Positions 1-8,606 of a DNA stretch of 64,000 nt are shown in pieces; position 1 is the stretch's first letter, and each line of letters begins with the position of its first letter. The stretch spans positions 3,454,501-3,518,500 of the forward strand of contig NZ_CP078138.1 in assembly GCF_019212185.1 (NCBI RefSeq). The letters are read 5' to 3'. This DNA is from Pseudomonas fluorescens. GTDB taxonomy: Bacteria > Pseudomonadota > Gammaproteobacteria > Pseudomonadales > Pseudomonadaceae. Position numbers and translations under genes: made by a program. Under the pieces are notes generated by a model. The model was not told where the DNA came from. It saw only the letters and a list, made by a program, of their open reading frames with translations, and made no database searches.

Positions 1-1847
1 CGGCTGTCCTTGAGCAACTCGACCAGCACGCCGCCGGCGCCGATCACCAGGGCCAGGGCGAAATCGCTCTCGCGCTTGATCCCGACAATCAGCTCGGCCA
101 GCGGTGGCTGGGCCATCGGTTCCAGCAGCAGATGCTCGACCGCCACGTCAGGCGCGTAGGCTTTGATACTGGCGGTCATCTTTGTCAGAGCGGCGTCAAG
201 AGCGGCTTCGTCCTTTAGATTGAGCGCCACGGCACCGGCCTCGGTCTTGTGCGGCAGTTGCGCACTGACGGCCTTGAGTACCAGCGGATAACCGAGCTTT
301 TGCGCATCCTTAAGTGCATTGGCCGGCGTGCTCAGCACGCCGTTCGGCGTCGGCAGGCCAAAGGCGCGCAACGCTTGCTTCGAATCCCATTCGTTGAGCA
401 ACCGGCCTTCGCCGGTGAGGGCTTGCGGGCACAGCGGCACCCGCGCCGATTCGCCCAGCGCCAACAAGGCTTGGCGATTTTGCTGATAACCGGCAATCCG
501 CCCCCAGGCAGCCAGGCCATCCTCCACCCCTTGCAGGGCCGCTACGCCTTGGGCGTGCAGACGTTCACGGGCGTGAGGCGGCAGCAGTTCGGGGAAGGCC
601 GAGGTGACGAAACCGGTCTTGCCATGGCGTAGCAGCGCCTTGCAATACAGGTCCAGCAGCAGGTCACATTCCTTTCGCTCGCCGGTGAATTCGGCCGGGT
701 AATCGAGTACCAGCATTGCCGCATCGGCTTCGGTGCGCAGGGCACTGTCGAGCATGCGGTTCAGGGCTTCGCCGTCACCCCAGATCGCCGTGGTGAAGTC
801 CAACGGGTTAACCAGGTTGGCGTAGCTCGGCAGCACCTGCGCCAGTTCGCCGACTTGTCCGTTGTCGAGCTTGGGCAGCGTCAATTCATTGCGTTCAGCG
901 TAATCGGCGATCAGTCCCGCATCGCCGCCAGAACAGGCCAGCGCGATCAGGCTGTTGCCCGCCGGCAGGTTGCCGCAGGCCGCCGCTTTCAGGGTTTCGA
1001 CAAAGCTCACCGGACCGCTGACGCGGATCACCCCGAGGCGCTCGAACAGCGCGTCATACAAGGTATCGGAGCCAGACAACGAGCTGGTGTGACTTAGGGC
1101 CAGCTCGGCACCGATCTGCGACACCCCGGTTTTCAGGGCAATGATCGGGATGCCTTTCTCCAGTGCCTTGTGCGCGGCGCGGGCAAATCCCGGGACATTT
1201 TTCAGACCTTCCAGGTGCAAGCCGATGGCGGTGACGCGCGGCTCGTCGAGCAGCACGTCCATCAATTCGGCGACGCCCAGTTGCGCCTGGTTGCCCACCG
1301 AAGCCATGTAGGCCACCGGCAGCGAGCGATCGCTCATCGACAGGTTGTAGGCGAAGTTGCCGCTCTGGGTCAGCACCGCCACCCCCTTCTCCACCGCCTT
1401 GCCGCCATGGGCCACCGGCCACAACGCCGAGCTGTGCAAGTAATCCAGCAGGCCGTAGCAGTTGGGGCCGAGCAAGGCCATCTCGCCAGCGGCCTGCAGC
1501 AATTGTTGCTGCAAGGCCTGGCCTTCGGCTCCGGATTCGGCAAAGCCGGAGGCATAGCAGATCGCTCCGCCGGCACCGATGGCCGCCAGTTCGGCGACGC
1601 AGGTCAGGGTCAGCTCGCGGTTGGTGGCGATGAACACCGCGTCCGGGCCACAGGGCAGCTCGGCGATGCTGCGCACGCACGGCACGCCTTCGAGGCTGTC
1701 GTGCTGCGGGTTGACCAGCCACATTTGTCCAGCGTAGCCGCCTTCGGCACAGCGTTTGAGGGCACGGGCCATGCTGCGGCCGCCGACAAACGCCACGTGC
1801 TGTGGTGCGAGCAGGCGTTTGAGGTTGTCACGAATCATCTGGGACAT
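1..1847 (-). CDS. Acyl-CoA synthetase, NDP-forming (acetate-CoA ligase family), C-terminus beyond window
   Basis: This partial gene gives 615 codons read from an ATG at 1847, with no stop before the window edge. It begins with a CoA-binding Rossmann-type domain (first ~130 residues, with AFVGGRS near residue 20) and continues with succinyl-CoA-synthetase-like domains. LALSHTSSLSG holds the His expected to be phosphorylated in this family. The tail (LGYPLVLKAVSAQLPHKTEAG) is the start of an ATP-grasp domain. The family makes acyl-CoA from a carboxylate, ATP and CoA through acyl-phosphate and phospho-His intermediates. It lies 19 bp downstream of an acyl-CoA dehydrogenase on the same strand, so it probably activates the acid that the next two enzymes process. 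The substrate cannot be told from sequence. Confidence in the family is high. Confidence 0.9.
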   Translation of the reverse strand, partial: MSQMIRDNLKRLLAPQHVAFVGGRSMARALKRCAEGGYAGQMWLVNPQHDSLEGVPCVRSIAELPCGPDAVFIATNRELTLTCVAELAAIGAGGAICYASGFAESGAEGQALQQQLLQAAGEMALLGPNCYGLLDYLHSSALWPVAHGGKAVEKGVAVLTQSGNFAYNLSMSDRSLPVAYMASVGNQAQLGVAELMDVLLDEPRVTAIGLHLEGLKNVPGFARAAHKALEKGIPIIALKTGVSQIGAELALSHTSSLSGSDTLYDALFERLGVIRVSGPVSFVETLKAAACGNLPAGNSLIALACSGGDAGLIADYAERNELTLPKLDNGQVGELAQVLPSYANLVNPLDFTTAIWGDGEALNRMLDSALRTEADAAMLVLDYPAEFTGERKECDLLLDLYCKALLRHGKTGFVTSAFPELLPPHARERLHAQGVAALQGVEDGLAAWGRIAGYQQNRQALLALGESARVPLCPQALTGEGRLLNEWDSKQALRAFGLPTPNGVLSTPANALKDAQKLGYPLVLKAVSAQLPHKTEAGAVALNLKDEAALDAALTKMTASIKAYAPDVAVEHLLLEPMAQPPLAELIVGIKRESDFALALVIGAGGVLVELLKDS

Positions 1848-1866
1848 GGCAGTTCTCCGGAACCGA

Positions 1867-3027
1867 TCAACGCAGCAGTGGGCGCAGCAGCTCTCGGGAA
1901 ATGATGTGGCGCTGGATTTCCGACGTGCCTTCCCAGATCCGCTCGATCCGCGCGTTACGCCAAATGCGTTCCACCGGTCCCTCGTCCATCAAGCCCATGC
2001 CGCCGAAAATCTGCACCGCCTCGTCGGCCGCGCGACCCAGCACTTCACTGGCGAACAGCTTGGCCATGCCGGCTTCGCCGTCGGTCATGCTGCCCTGATC
2101 CATTTTCCAGGCGGTGTGCAGGGTCAACAGTTCGGCCGCACGGATTTGCGTGGCCATGTCCGCCAGCTTGAACGACACGCCCTGATAGCTGCCGATCGGC
2201 TGGCCGAACTGTTGGCGGTCCGCCGCCCATTGCAGCGACACATCGAGTGCGCGCTGTGCCTGGCCGACGCAGTTGGCAGCGACCATCACCCGGCCAGCGG
2301 TCAGCCAGGCGTTGGCCACTTCCCAGCCCTTGCCCACTTCGCCAAGGACTTTGGACGCCGGCACGCGGCAGTCGTCGAAGAACATCTCAAAGGTGTGATA
2401 ACCACGGTTGCTCACGCACTTGGGACCGCGGCGGATGGTCATGCCCGGGGTGTCGCGGTCCACCAGGAACGAGGTCACGGCGTTGCGTTTTCGGCCGTTG
2501 TGCTCGTAGGTGTCAGTGACTGCGAAGACAATGGCGAAATCGGCGTGGCCGGCATGGCTGATGAAGTGCTTGCTGCCATTGAGGATGAAATCGTCGCCGT
2601 CACGCACGGCGCGGGTCTTGATCGCGTTGGCGTCGGAGCCGGCGCCCGGTTCGGTGAGGGCGAAGCAGTCGATCTTCTCGCCCTGGATGCACGGCAACAG
2701 GTAGTCGTTGATCTGCTCGTCTTTACAGGCCATGAGGATTTTCGACGGCCGTGCGACGAACACATGCAGCGCCCAAGAGACCTTGGACAGTTCGCGCTCG
2801 ATCAGCGCCTGGGACAGGTAGTCGAGGCCGCCACCGCCGACTTCTTCGGGCATGTTGAACGCATAGAAGCCCGCGGCAATCGCCTTGCCACGGATCTGTG
2901 CGGCCAACTCGGGCGACACTTCGTCAGCGCGGTCGACCGCTTCTTCATGGGGCAGCAATTCCTTGGCGACAAAGCTGCGGACCGCTTCCACCAACATTTC
3001 TTGTTCTTGGGTCAGTTGGAAATTCAT
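1867..3027 (-). CDS. Acyl-CoA dehydrogenase
   Basis: This is a full-length 386-aa flavoprotein that introduces a trans-2 double bond into an acyl-CoA using FAD and passes electrons to ETF. The N-terminal helical domain, the mid-domain motif FALTEPGAGSDANA (~residue 127) and the C-terminal motif RIWEGTSEIQRHIISREL are all intact. The Glu of WEGT is at the position of the catalytic base in short/medium-chain dehydrogenases. The gene sits between a crotonase (41 bp upstream) and an NDP-forming acyl-CoA synthetase (downstream), which suggests a three-gene operon for activating and oxidising one acid. CaiA-type or aryl-acid enzymes have similar architecture, so substrate assignment is open. Confidence 0.9.
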   Translation of the reverse strand: MNFQLTQEQEMLVEAVRSFVAKELLPHEEAVDRADEVSPELAAQIRGKAIAAGFYAFNMPEEVGGGGLDYLSQALIERELSKVSWALHVFVARPSKILMACKDEQINDYLLPCIQGEKIDCFALTEPGAGSDANAIKTRAVRDGDDFILNGSKHFISHAGHADFAIVFAVTDTYEHNGRKRNAVTSFLVDRDTPGMTIRRGPKCVSNRGYHTFEMFFDDCRVPASKVLGEVGKGWEVANAWLTAGRVMVAANCVGQAQRALDVSLQWAADRQQFGQPIGSYQGVSFKLADMATQIRAAELLTLHTAWKMDQGSMTDGEAGMAKLFASEVLGRAADEAVQIFGGMGLMDEGPVERIWRNARIERIWEGTSEIQRHIISRELLRPLLR

Positions 3028-3068
3028 GGTGTTACCTGTTGTGCGTGTGCTGTAGGAGTTCGGGTTGA

Positions 3069-3860
3069 TCAGCGACCGACAAAACGCGCGGGGCGTTTTT
3101 CCATGGCGGCGCGCAGGGCTTCGTTGCCGTCCTCGCTGCGACCGCAGAGCAGACCGGCATCCAGTTCGGCCTGCAGTTGATCGGCGAGGCTGCGTTCGGC
3201 GCCTTCGCGGATGAGCTTCTTGGTCTGCGCAAAGGCGAAGGTCGGGCCGTTGGCCAGGCGCGTTGCCAGCTCGGCGGCGACACTCTGCAGCTGCTCGTCG
3301 GCGCAGACTTCACCCACCAGGCCAGCCGCCAGGGCGCGATCGGCACCCCAGAGTTCGTCGAGGAACAACAGGCGCTTGGCCTGCTCGCTGCCGATCAGCC
3401 GCGGCAAGTGCCAACTGGCGCCAGCGTCTGGCGAATAGGCCATGCCGGTGTAGCCGGCCTTGAAACGTGCCGATTGCGCGGCGATGCGCAGGTCGCAGCA
3501 CAGGGTCAGGTCCATCCCGGCGCCCACTGCCGTGCCGTTGATGGCGGCGATGGTGGGTTTTTCCAGGCTGTGCAGACGGGTCATCAGGGCGTGGGCGGTT
3601 TGTGTCCAGCCGTAGGTTTCCAGAGCGCCGCGAGCTTCGGCTTCGGCCCATTCATCCAGGTCGGCGCCGGCACAGAAGCTGCGACCACTGCCGGTCAACA
3701 CCACCACGCGCACGGCCGGGTCGGCGTTGTGGGCGTCGAGCAAGGCATGCAGGGCTTTCAGGCTCGGGATATCCAGCGCATTGCGCTGGGCGGGACGGTT
3801 GAGGGTGATCCAGGCAACGCCTGCTTCGACCTGGCTGAGCAGGGACGACTGAGTAGTCAT
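3069..3860 (-). CDS. Enoyl-CoA hydratase/isomerase family protein (atypical crotonase)
   Basis: This 263-aa crotonase-fold protein is the first gene of the operon. The oxyanion-hole segments are present (SFCAGADLDEW and INGTAVGAGMDL). The two Glu residues that act in classical enoyl-CoA hydratase are not: the first position is Asp (GAGMDL) and the second is Tyr in KAGYTGMAYSPDAG. The Asp in SPDAG resembles the acidic residue of isomerase-type members (PaaG, dienoyl-CoA isomerase). The family is therefore clear, but simple hydration is doubtful and isomerisation or another crotonase reaction is more likely. The ATG at 3860 follows a GAGG-type ribosome site at about 7 nt. A palindrome upstream (3913-3930) is a likely operator. 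Confidence 0.88.
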   Translation of the reverse strand: MTTQSSLLSQVEAGVAWITLNRPAQRNALDIPSLKALHALLDAHNADPAVRVVVLTGSGRSFCAGADLDEWAEAEARGALETYGWTQTAHALMTRLHSLEKPTIAAINGTAVGAGMDLTLCCDLRIAAQSARFKAGYTGMAYSPDAGASWHLPRLIGSEQAKRLLFLDELWGADRALAAGLVGEVCADEQLQSVAAELATRLANGPTFAFAQTKKLIREGAERSLADQLQAELDAGLLCGRSEDGNEALRAAMEKRPARFVGR

Positions 3861-3912
3861 GGGAATCCTCGAATTATTGTGTTTGGCGTGAGGTGCTGCG
3901 ACTTGAGATCAT

Positions 3913-3930
3913 ACTAAACGAGTGTTCAGT
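3913..3930. promoter_or_regulatory. Candidate TetR-type operator upstream of the acyl-CoA operon
   Basis: ACTAAAC-N4-GTTCAGT is an 18-bp interrupted palindrome with half-sites ACTAAAC and, on the other strand, ACTGAAC. It lies 53 bp before the crotonase ATG. Interrupted palindromes of this kind are typical of TetR repressors of acyl-CoA genes, but the regulator is not in the window. Apart from this site, the 319-bp divergent gap 3861-4179 shows no gene or strong repeat. Confidence 0.4.
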
Positions 3931-4179
3931 AAGGCGGCAATCGCCGGCCAAATCCGCTGTAACAGTTTTCGAAAACGAGTAAGTACCTGATTTTCATGGG
4001 TTAATTGATATGGCCAGGAGGCAGGCCGCGGGCCCTGTTACAACTTTGTACAACTGGCCACAGAAACGCGGCGACTCTGGCAAGTTTTCAGCGCTGACGT
4101 ACACTGATAGACCCGGTTCAACGGATCGAGGGCGGTCTTCGCCACACCGGTAGCGTCTACTGATCTGAGTGATGCCAGT

Positions 4180-4830
4180 ATGAAAACGCTTACGTCCCTG
4201 GGTAGCTGTTTCTTAGCCTGTGCCCTGTGCAGCGACTGGGCCAGTGCGGCCGTCAATAACCGGTACTACGCCACCGGTTACGACTGCGCCGTCACGGCGA
4301 TCAGCATCGAAAAGCTGATTTGTCGCGACCCGCAACTGGCGCGCATGAATCTCGAAATGATCCGCCTGTACCGCCTGGCCCTCACTGATCAGCGCTCGCA
4401 ACCGCCACCCGACAAAATTGTCACCGACCAGCGTTTCTGGCTGCTGGCCCGTGATCAGTGCGCCAACGCCATTTACCCCAAGGTCTGCACCATTGAACGC
4501 TATGCCGAGCGGGCGTTCGAGTTGCGCCGCGGCTCGGCCATCGTCCGGACCAAAGACCCGGATCGCCTGACCGAAGGCCCGGTGGCGTTTCGCTGCAACG
4601 GACAACACGCGCCCATCACCGCCACTTACTTCAATGCCGGGCCGAATGTGGTCTATCTCAAGTGGGCGGACACCTCGATCACCCTGAGCCAGGTCTCCAG
4701 TGAAACCGGCACGCGCTACAGTAACCAGGGCAACGAGGACAATTACAGTTTCTGGCAGAACGGTGCTCTGGCGATGTTGTACCGGCCTGGCGCGCCGTCA
4801 GTCATCTGCAACCTCGAACCGGTGGGATAA
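4180..4830 (+). CDS. Secreted protein with C-terminal MliC-like (c-type lysozyme inhibitor) domain
   Basis: The 216-aa protein has a Sec signal peptide (cleavage probably after ASA, residues ~21-24). The N-terminal part, about residues 34-115, is Cys-containing (YDCAVTAISIEKLICRD, RDQCANAIYPKVCTIERYA) and resembles LprI/DUF1311-type helical domains. The C-terminal ~90 residues resemble MliC, the membrane-bound inhibitor of c-type lysozyme: FRCNGQHAPITATYFNAG is followed by GTRYSNQGNEDNYSFW and a closing Cys. MliC proteins are normally ~110-aa lipoproteins. Here the domain is attached to another and no canonical lipobox is seen, so the protein is probably periplasmic. Lysozyme inhibition is inferred from the fold signature only. 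Confidence 0.7.
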   Translation: MKTLTSLGSCFLACALCSDWASAAVNNRYYATGYDCAVTAISIEKLICRDPQLARMNLEMIRLYRLALTDQRSQPPPDKIVTDQRFWLLARDQCANAIYPKVCTIERYAERAFELRRGSAIVRTKDPDRLTEGPVAFRCNGQHAPITATYFNAGPNVVYLKWADTSITLSQVSSETGTRYSNQGNEDNYSFWQNGALAMLYRPGAPSVICNLEPVG

Positions 4831-4843
4831 ACAGGAGGTATCG

Positions 4844-5035
4844 ATGCGCCAGATACTCAGCAAGGAACCCTGGTGGGCCGTCCCGCCACAACCCGGACAG
4901 GATGAATCGGATCTGGACTGGGGCTGGCTGGTGACCTGGAATGAAGGCGAACCGCGCTTCGAGTTCGTCAAGCAACGGCCGTCAGACAATGAGATCCGCA
5001 ATCGCAAGAGTTGCCGGATTACCTCACCGGAATAA
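4844..5035 (+). CDS. Small hypothetical protein, 63 aa
   Basis: This is an unrecognised 63-aa protein, acidic and Trp-rich at its start (EPWWAVPPQPGQDESDLDWGW), with no signal peptide or membrane segment. A strong ribosome site (AGGAGG at 4833-4838) sits 5 nt before the ATG at 4844. The gene begins 13 bp after the MliC-like gene, so the two are very probably cotranscribed. No function is proposed. Confidence 0.6.
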   Translation: MRQILSKEPWWAVPPQPGQDESDLDWGWLVTWNEGEPRFEFVKQRPSDNEIRNRKSCRITSPE

Positions 5036-5041
5036 TCGTAC

Positions 5042-5068
5042 GCGGGCCTGCCTCGGATGCCGGCCCGC
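5042..5068. terminator. Hairpin between convergent genes
   Basis: GCGGGCC (5042-5048) pairs with GGCCCGC (5062-5068) around a 13-nt loop, 6 bp after one stop codon and 10 bp before the opposing stop. There is no T-run, so it is only a candidate bidirectional terminator. Confidence 0.4.
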
Positions 5069-5078
5069 TGCGCAGGTT

Positions 5079-5432
5079 TCAGACATTCACAATCCGCTCG
5101 AATCCGCCAAAGATCATCCGTTGGCCGTCGAACGGCATTTGATTGCCCTCGGCCTGCAGGCGCGGGTCGGCCATGAATGTGGCCATGGCGCTGTCGCGGG
5201 TCGGGCGGTCAGGCCAGATAATCCAGGAGAACACCACGGTCTCCCCCTCTTCGCACTTCACCGCCATCGGGAACGAGGTCACCTTGCCTTCCGGCACATC
5301 CTCGCCCCAGCACTCACTGACATTCAGCGCGCCGTTCTCTTTGAAGATCACCGCCATGCGCTCGGCGTGCTGGCGAAACTCTTCGCGTTTGGCGGTTGGC
5401 ACCGCGATAACAAATCCATCGACGTAGGACAT
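5079..5432 (-). CDS. DUF1428 domain-containing protein
   Basis: This 117-aa cytosolic protein has the dimeric alpha-beta barrel character of the DUF1428 family. It begins MSYVDGFVIAVPTAKREEF, which is the usual family start. An upstream in-frame start would add an unlikely basic leader, so the internal ATG at 5432 is chosen. WGEDVPEGKVTSFPMAVKC and the ending MIFGGFERIV are family-typical. The biochemical role is unknown. It is transcribed divergently from the Ais-like gene, with a 273-bp AT-rich gap between them. Confidence 0.85.
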   Translation of the reverse strand: MSYVDGFVIAVPTAKREEFRQHAERMAVIFKENGALNVSECWGEDVPEGKVTSFPMAVKCEEGETVVFSWIIWPDRPTRDSAMATFMADPRLQAEGNQMPFDGQRMIFGGFERIVNV

Positions 5433-5642
5433 GGTCGTTCTCCTGATCAATATGGGGGTGTGCTGATTAGTCGGCTGGCGTTGCAGCGGATCGACACCCG
5501 CCGCCCATCGCCCGACCAGCGGCAGCCTCAACAGGCGTTAATTAAAACGATCCACATCTCTTAATACTTGAAGATTAGTACTTTCAATTTTTTCACATTA
5601 GTTTCACCTCCGCCCCACCTGCCGCTCGGCAAAGTACCAACT

Positions 5643-5659
5643 ATTAATCGGCCATTAAT
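5643..5659 (+). promoter_or_regulatory. Candidate PmrA box
   Basis: ATTAAT-N5-ATTAAT (5643-5648 and 5654-5659, spacer CGGCC) fits the enterobacterial PmrA consensus HTTAAD-N5-HTTAAD. It lies 46 bp before the start of the Ais-like gene, which precedes arnT copy 1. Both are classic PmrA-regulated functions. The second half-site also lies inside the 12-bp palindrome GCCATTAATGGC (5651-5662). PmrA control is an inference from motif and context. Confidence 0.5.
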
Positions 5660-5705
5660 GGCATCCAGCCAATTGAACTGATTGTTTATAGACAACCAAT
5701 GACGG

Positions 5706-6395
5706 GTGAACTCCGTGACCAATAGCGCGTTGTCAACAACGTTCTTACAAACACTTCGCAAACATCCTCTCTTAAAATGGATACTCGCCTTATGGGGGCT
5801 CGGTCTGGCCGTTCTGGTCATGGGACTGATGCTGTGGCCAAGGTCGCCGACCCTGCTTGCGCAAGGCAATCATCTGGCCGAGAGCCGTCTCATTGAACAG
5901 TGGCAGGCTGGCGAACTGGTGGTGCTGGTACGGCATGCCGAACGCTGCGACCAGTCGAACAACCCCTGCCTGGGCCCGCCAGACGGCATTACCCGTGTCG
6001 GAGAGCTGGCCTCTGCCAATGTCGGCAAGGCCCTCAGTCTATTAGGGCTGGAGCGCACGGACGTGTTGACCAGCCCCACCACCCGGACCGTGCAAACCGC
6101 ACATTCGATGTTCTCTCGCGAGGTCACCCAGCAGGAATGGCTCGCGGCCTGCGGCACCACCCTGCGCGACGAAGTCGTGGCGCACAAAAGCGCCCGGCGC
6201 AATCTGGTGCTGGTGACCCACAGCGGCTGCATCAGCGAATTCGAAGCGCAAAATGGTTTCAGGCGGGCCATGAAGGCCGCCTACACCAGCGCGTTGTTTG
6301 TGACGATCAAACCGGATGGGCAACTTGAGGTGCTGGGCATTTTGAATACCGAAGACTGGCCCATCGTGCTGAATAAACAAATAGCCAAGAATTAG
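5706..6395 (+). CDS. Ais/PmrG-like histidine phosphatase, membrane-anchored
   Basis: This 229-aa protein of the histidine phosphatase superfamily carries the catalytic LVRHAERCD motif (~residues 74-82) and a second-half HSGC motif. The spacing and residues (RHAERCD, NPCL, GIT, GKALS, RTVQTAHSMF) follow Ais/PmrG, the phosphatase that removes phosphate from heptose II of the LPS core. A hydrophobic stretch at residues ~25-44 suggests an N-terminal membrane anchor with a periplasmic catalytic domain. GTG at 5706 is taken as the start; GTG at 5715 is an alternative, and later starts would lose the anchor. It is followed 148 bp later by arnT copy 1, and a PmrA-type box lies upstream. In enteric bacteria ais also flanks the arn operon. 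Confidence 0.75.
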   Translation: MNSVTNSALSTTFLQTLRKHPLLKWILALWGLGLAVLVMGLMLWPRSPTLLAQGNHLAESRLIEQWQAGELVVLVRHAERCDQSNNPCLGPPDGITRVGELASANVGKALSLLGLERTDVLTSPTTRTVQTAHSMFSREVTQQEWLAACGTTLRDEVVAHKSARRNLVLVTHSGCISEFEAQNGFRRAMKAAYTSALFVTIKPDGQLEVLGILNTEDWPIVLNKQIAKN

Positions 6396-6543
6396 ACCGG
6401 TTTATCGATGGAATTAACTGTGCTTACAGCATTTGGACAGTTTTCATTTCCTAGAATCCAACCCGCCATGTAACCCACTTTTACAACCTTACAGCGTGCT
6501 GCTGCGCGGTTGTGTTCATGCCTTTTGCCAACAAGGTTGCCTC

Positions 6544-8250
6544 ATGAAGAGCACGTGCACCTCGCTCACGTCGTTGCGCTCGGCGGATGACACTGTCTTG
6601 ACCTCCCGACGCTGGGCGTTGGGCGGACTGTTACTGGCCTTCGCCCTGTTCTACCTATTGCCCTTGATGTTCCATGGTCTGTGGATTCCCGACGAGCCAC
6701 GCTATGCGCAGATCAGCCAGGAGATGCTGCAGACTGGCAATTGGGTGGCGCCGCACTTCATGGGTTTTCGCTACTTCGAAAAGCCGGCGGCCGGCTACTG
6801 GATGATCGCCCTGGGCCAGGCGATCTTCGGCGAAAACCTGTTCGGGGTGCGTATCGCGTCCGCCCTGAGCACCGGGTTCAGCGTGTGGCTGGCGTACTGG
6901 CTGGCCAGCCGGCTGTGGAGTGACCCACGCAAGTCATTCGCTGCGGCGCTGCTCTATATGAGTTTTGGCCTGATCGCCGGCCAGGCGGGCTACGCCAACC
7001 TCGACCCGCAATTTACCCTCTGGGTCAACTTGAGCCTGGTGGCGCTGTGGCTGGCCCTCGACAGCCAAACGTCACCTGGCCGCCTGGGTGCCTGGACCTT
7101 GCTCGGCATTGCCTGCGGCATGGGGGTCATGACCAAGGGTTTTCTCGCCTGGTTGCTGCCCGTGGTGGTGGCCGTGCCTTACATGCTCTGGCAACGACGT
7201 TTTGCCGAACTGTTGCGCTATGGGCCGGTGGCGCTGATTGCAGCAGTTGCCGTGAGCCTGCCCTGGGCGTTGGCAATCCATAGCCAGGAACCGGACTTCT
7301 GGCGCTTCTTCTTCTGGAATGAGCATATTCGCCGTTTTTCCGCCGACAACGCCCAGCACCTGCGTCCCTGGTGGTTCTTCCTGCCGATCATGGTGGCGGC
7401 GAGTCTGCCATGGGCAGCCCTGCTGCCGACCACGCTGGCCCAGGCCTGGAACACCCGTCGGCAATCCACGGTCGGCTTTCTATTGCTCTGGTTCTTGCTT
7501 CCCCTGGGCATTTTCAGCCTGAGCAAGGGCAAGCTGCCCACCTACATCATGCCGTGCCTGTTGCCGCTGGCGTTGTTGATGGCCAGTGCCCTGATCGACC
7601 GGGTCAACCTGGGCAAAAGCCGGGTACTGCGCATCAACGGTCTGCTCAACGTGACCATTGCCAGTGTGGCGCTGGTGGGCCTGGTTTATCTGCAACTGCG
7701 CAAGCCGATCTTTGGCCACGGGGAGATGTTTACCCTGTCCCTGGGCTTTATTGTGCTGGTCGGCTGGATTCTCGCCAACGCCCTCCAGGCACTGCGTCCG
7801 TTACAGTTCTGGGCCGCTCCGGCGCTGGGCATCTGGCTGCTGGTGGCGCTGCTGCCGGCGTCGATGCCGGCTTCGTTGGTGCACGACAAAATGCCCGATC
7901 AGTTTATTGCCGAACATCAGCAGGTATTGAGTGAAACCCATTCGTTGCTGAGTAACGACCTGGGCGCCGCATCCGCCTTGTCGTGGCGCCTGAATCGGGC
8001 GCAAGTCGACCTGTACAACACGGTCGGCGAACTCAAGTACGGCAGCTCCTTTCCCGAGGCCGAGGCACGCAAAGTCGACCTGGCCGGCATACAGCAATGG
8101 ATGAGCGCAGCGCGCAAAGAGGGTTCGGTTGGTGTGGTGATGCGGGTCAACAGTGCCCTTGAGGAACAGGAAGTGTTGCTGCTGCCCACCGATGGCCAAC
8201 GCTATGAACGGGGCAACCTGCTGATCCTGATTTTCCCGCAGCAGCCTTGA
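6544..8250 (+). CDS. arnT: Undecaprenyl-phosphate Ara4N transferase ArnT, copy 1
   Basis: The 568-aa polytopic inner-membrane transferase moves 4-amino-4-deoxy-L-arabinose from its undecaprenyl carrier to lipid A, lowering negative charge and polymyxin binding. [12 protein letters not shown] (Asp expected to be catalytic) and [11 protein letters not shown] are intact, followed by many hydrophobic segments and a C-terminal periplasmic domain ([15 protein letters not shown]). ATG at 6544 is chosen because it follows a GTT-GCC-TC leader and gives family length; a longer frame from 6433 adds a non-hydrophobic tail. It is a paralogue of the arnT inside the arn operon (17707-19353), to which it appears about two-thirds identical by eye. 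It stands alone with the Ais-like gene. Confidence 0.92.
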   Translation: MKSTCTSLTSLRSADDTVLTSRRWALGGLLLAFALFYLLPLMFHGLWIPDEPRYAQISQEMLQTGNWVAPHFMGFRYFEKPAAGYWMIALGQAIFGENLFGVRIASALSTGFSVWLAYWLASRLWSDPRKSFAAALLYMSFGLIAGQAGYANLDPQFTLWVNLSLVALWLALDSQTSPGRLGAWTLLGIACGMGVMTKGFLAWLLPVVVAVPYMLWQRRFAELLRYGPVALIAAVAVSLPWALAIHSQEPDFWRFFFWNEHIRRFSADNAQHLRPWWFFLPIMVAASLPWAALLPTTLAQAWNTRRQSTVGFLLLWFLLPLGIFSLSKGKLPTYIMPCLLPLALLMASALIDRVNLGKSRVLRINGLLNVTIASVALVGLVYLQLRKPIFGHGEMFTLSLGFIVLVGWILANALQALRPLQFWAAPALGIWLLVALLPASMPASLVHDKMPDQFIAEHQQVLSETHSLLSNDLGAASALSWRLNRAQVDLYNTVGELKYGSSFPEAEARKVDLAGIQQWMSAARKEGSVGVVMRVNSALEEQEVLLLPTDGQRYERGNLLILIFPQQP

Positions 8251-8505
8251 AAATTGCTCCCTGGGCGCAATGGCGGATAGTCATGATTGACGTCGACAAC
8301 AAGGTGCCGCTGGCCATGCAAAACCACGGTGTGCCGTTGGTCCAGGCGGGGGCGGAGTCGAGGGACATCACAAACTCTAACAACAAGCATTCCCATTCAC
8401 ACTCATGCACCATTCAATCGAATGCAAATACAAACAACATTGATTAACGATTTATTTGACGTTTTTTTCTCATCACCCACACTAAATTGCCAGCCCACGA
8501 AATTC

Positions 8506-8522
8506 ATGCGAATGATTCGCAT
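8506..8522. promoter_or_regulatory. Fur-like box upstream of the Fe3+ ABC operon
   Basis: ATGCGAAT-G-ATTCGCAT is a 17-bp perfect palindrome around one base, 84 bp before the transporter start, and resembles Pseudomonas Fur sites (AAT-N-ATT core flanked by GC). With an iron transporter downstream, Fur repression is a reasonable inference. The rest of the 356-bp gap 8251-8606 has only short, unconvincing reading frames and AT-rich sequence. Confidence 0.55.
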
Positions 8523-8606
8523 TTTTTGCGCAAGCTGCACGGACTGCGGAACGGAAAGTGAGGCTTGCCCAACGATTCCATCACCACCGCAGGAGCTTGC
8601 CCCCTT

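Noticed and set aside
1756..3180. 474-aa open frame on the plus strand
   Set aside because: It is antisense to the acyl-CoA dehydrogenase gene and has no recognisable domain.
8247..8447. 66-aa open frame after arnT1
   Set aside because: It overlaps the arnT1 stop, has low-complexity Asn/Ser/His sequence and no ribosome site.
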